A stretch of 64,000 nucleotides of DNA from Candidatus Rhodoferax randersensis (GTDB taxonomy: Bacteria > Pseudomonadota > Gammaproteobacteria > Burkholderiales > Burkholderiaceae_C). The notes beneath the pieces are model-generated. The model was not told where the DNA came from and did no database searches. It saw only the letters and a list, made by a program, of their open reading frames with translations. The stretch is taken from the NCBI GenBank assembly GCA_016718155.1, contig JADKEH010000044.1, positions 62,001 through 126,000 on the forward strand, read 5' to 3'. Numbering within the stretch: the first letter of the stretch is position 1; each line of letters opens with the position of its first letter. The translations under genes were made by a program, and so were the position numbers. Positions 63,935 through 64,000 of this stretch are shown here, one piece after another.

Positions 63935-64000
63935 ATGATCAAGAAACTACTGGCCGGCGTGGCTGGCGCCGCGCTCATCGCCCTCAACCCGGTTTCGGCG
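63935..64000 (+). CDS. Start of a further exported protein (partial; possibly a second binding protein)
   Basis: The ATG at 63935, with AGGA eight bases upstream, opens a frame that runs to the window edge. The 22 visible residues, MIKKLLAGVAGAALIALNPV and then Ser-Ala, form a signal peptide and closely echo the PhnD leader. A second PhnD-like binding protein is the simplest reading. A permease would be less likely to start this way. Confidence 0.6.
   Translation, partial: MIKKLLAGVAGAALIALNPVSA

Overview
The window reads as a chromosomal segment of a GC-rich betaproteobacterium, most likely order Burkholderiales and near the Comamonadaceae (Rhodoferax/Acidovorax/Polaromonas-like). The gene orders mlaFEDA, gltBD, pilMNOPQ-aroK-aroB-dgt, cyaY/lptM-lysA, the cytochrome c4/engB divergence, paired LpxL-type acyltransferases beside metK, and a MoxR-GNAT-VWA block followed by tamA-tamB are all typical of that group. 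The family placement is my inference from remembered protein families; no search was run.

Layout. 1-4433: phospholipid-transport genes mlaF-mlaE-mlaD-mlaA (minus; mlaA runs off the left edge), then gltD. 4515-9278: gltB with a recognisable promoter, abutted by a REP-associated tyrosine transposase element (9346-10215). 10222-21273: one long minus-strand block of a SAM methyltransferase, dgt, aroB, aroK, an unusual Ig-like lipoprotein, and pilQ-P-(N/O fused)-M. 21543-25814: penicillin-binding protein 1A, then cyaY against lptM-lysA. 25830-31908: MsrPQ, a c4-type cytochrome, engB, an alpha/beta hydrolase and two lipid A acyltransferases. 32090-42070: metK, an M16 peptidase, prolyl aminopeptidase, a HigBA-like toxin-antitoxin pair, a PcaF-type thiolase, a DUF1841 protein, a repeat-rich convergent gap, a second dihaem cytochrome and a MoxR ATPase. 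42083-49903: small membrane protein, GNAT, VWA/CoxE-like protein, tamA and tamB. 49958-50032: tRNA-Arg(CCU).

Right of the tRNA the content changes to accessory genes: a TonB-dependent receptor, two related RTX-type surface proteins, a Cys-containing secreted protein, a radical SAM/SPASM enzyme, two secreted or lipid-anchored hydrolases, faint remnants of an IS and a LysR regulator, and a phosphonate-type transporter (phnC, phnD and the start of another signal-peptide protein at the right edge).

Many genes serve the cell envelope: Mla lipid transport, LpxL-type acylation, LptM, TamAB outer-membrane assembly, PBP1A, the type IV pilus machine and several surface proteins. A second theme is data quality. 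At least ten otherwise ordinary genes (gltD, lysA, a cytochrome c, an acyltransferase, an M16 peptidase, pip, moxR, a GNAT, an RTX gene and phnD) carry one or more small indels that break or alter the reading frame. Several lie in or beside short homopolymers. Since lysA and gltD are housekeeping genes, sequencing or assembly error is more likely than real gene decay. No convincing new defence system, CRISPR array or large biosynthetic cluster was seen. The least explained items are the pilN-pilO fusion, the Ig-like insertion in the pil-aro operon, the metK leader, the SPASM enzyme and the RTX pair.
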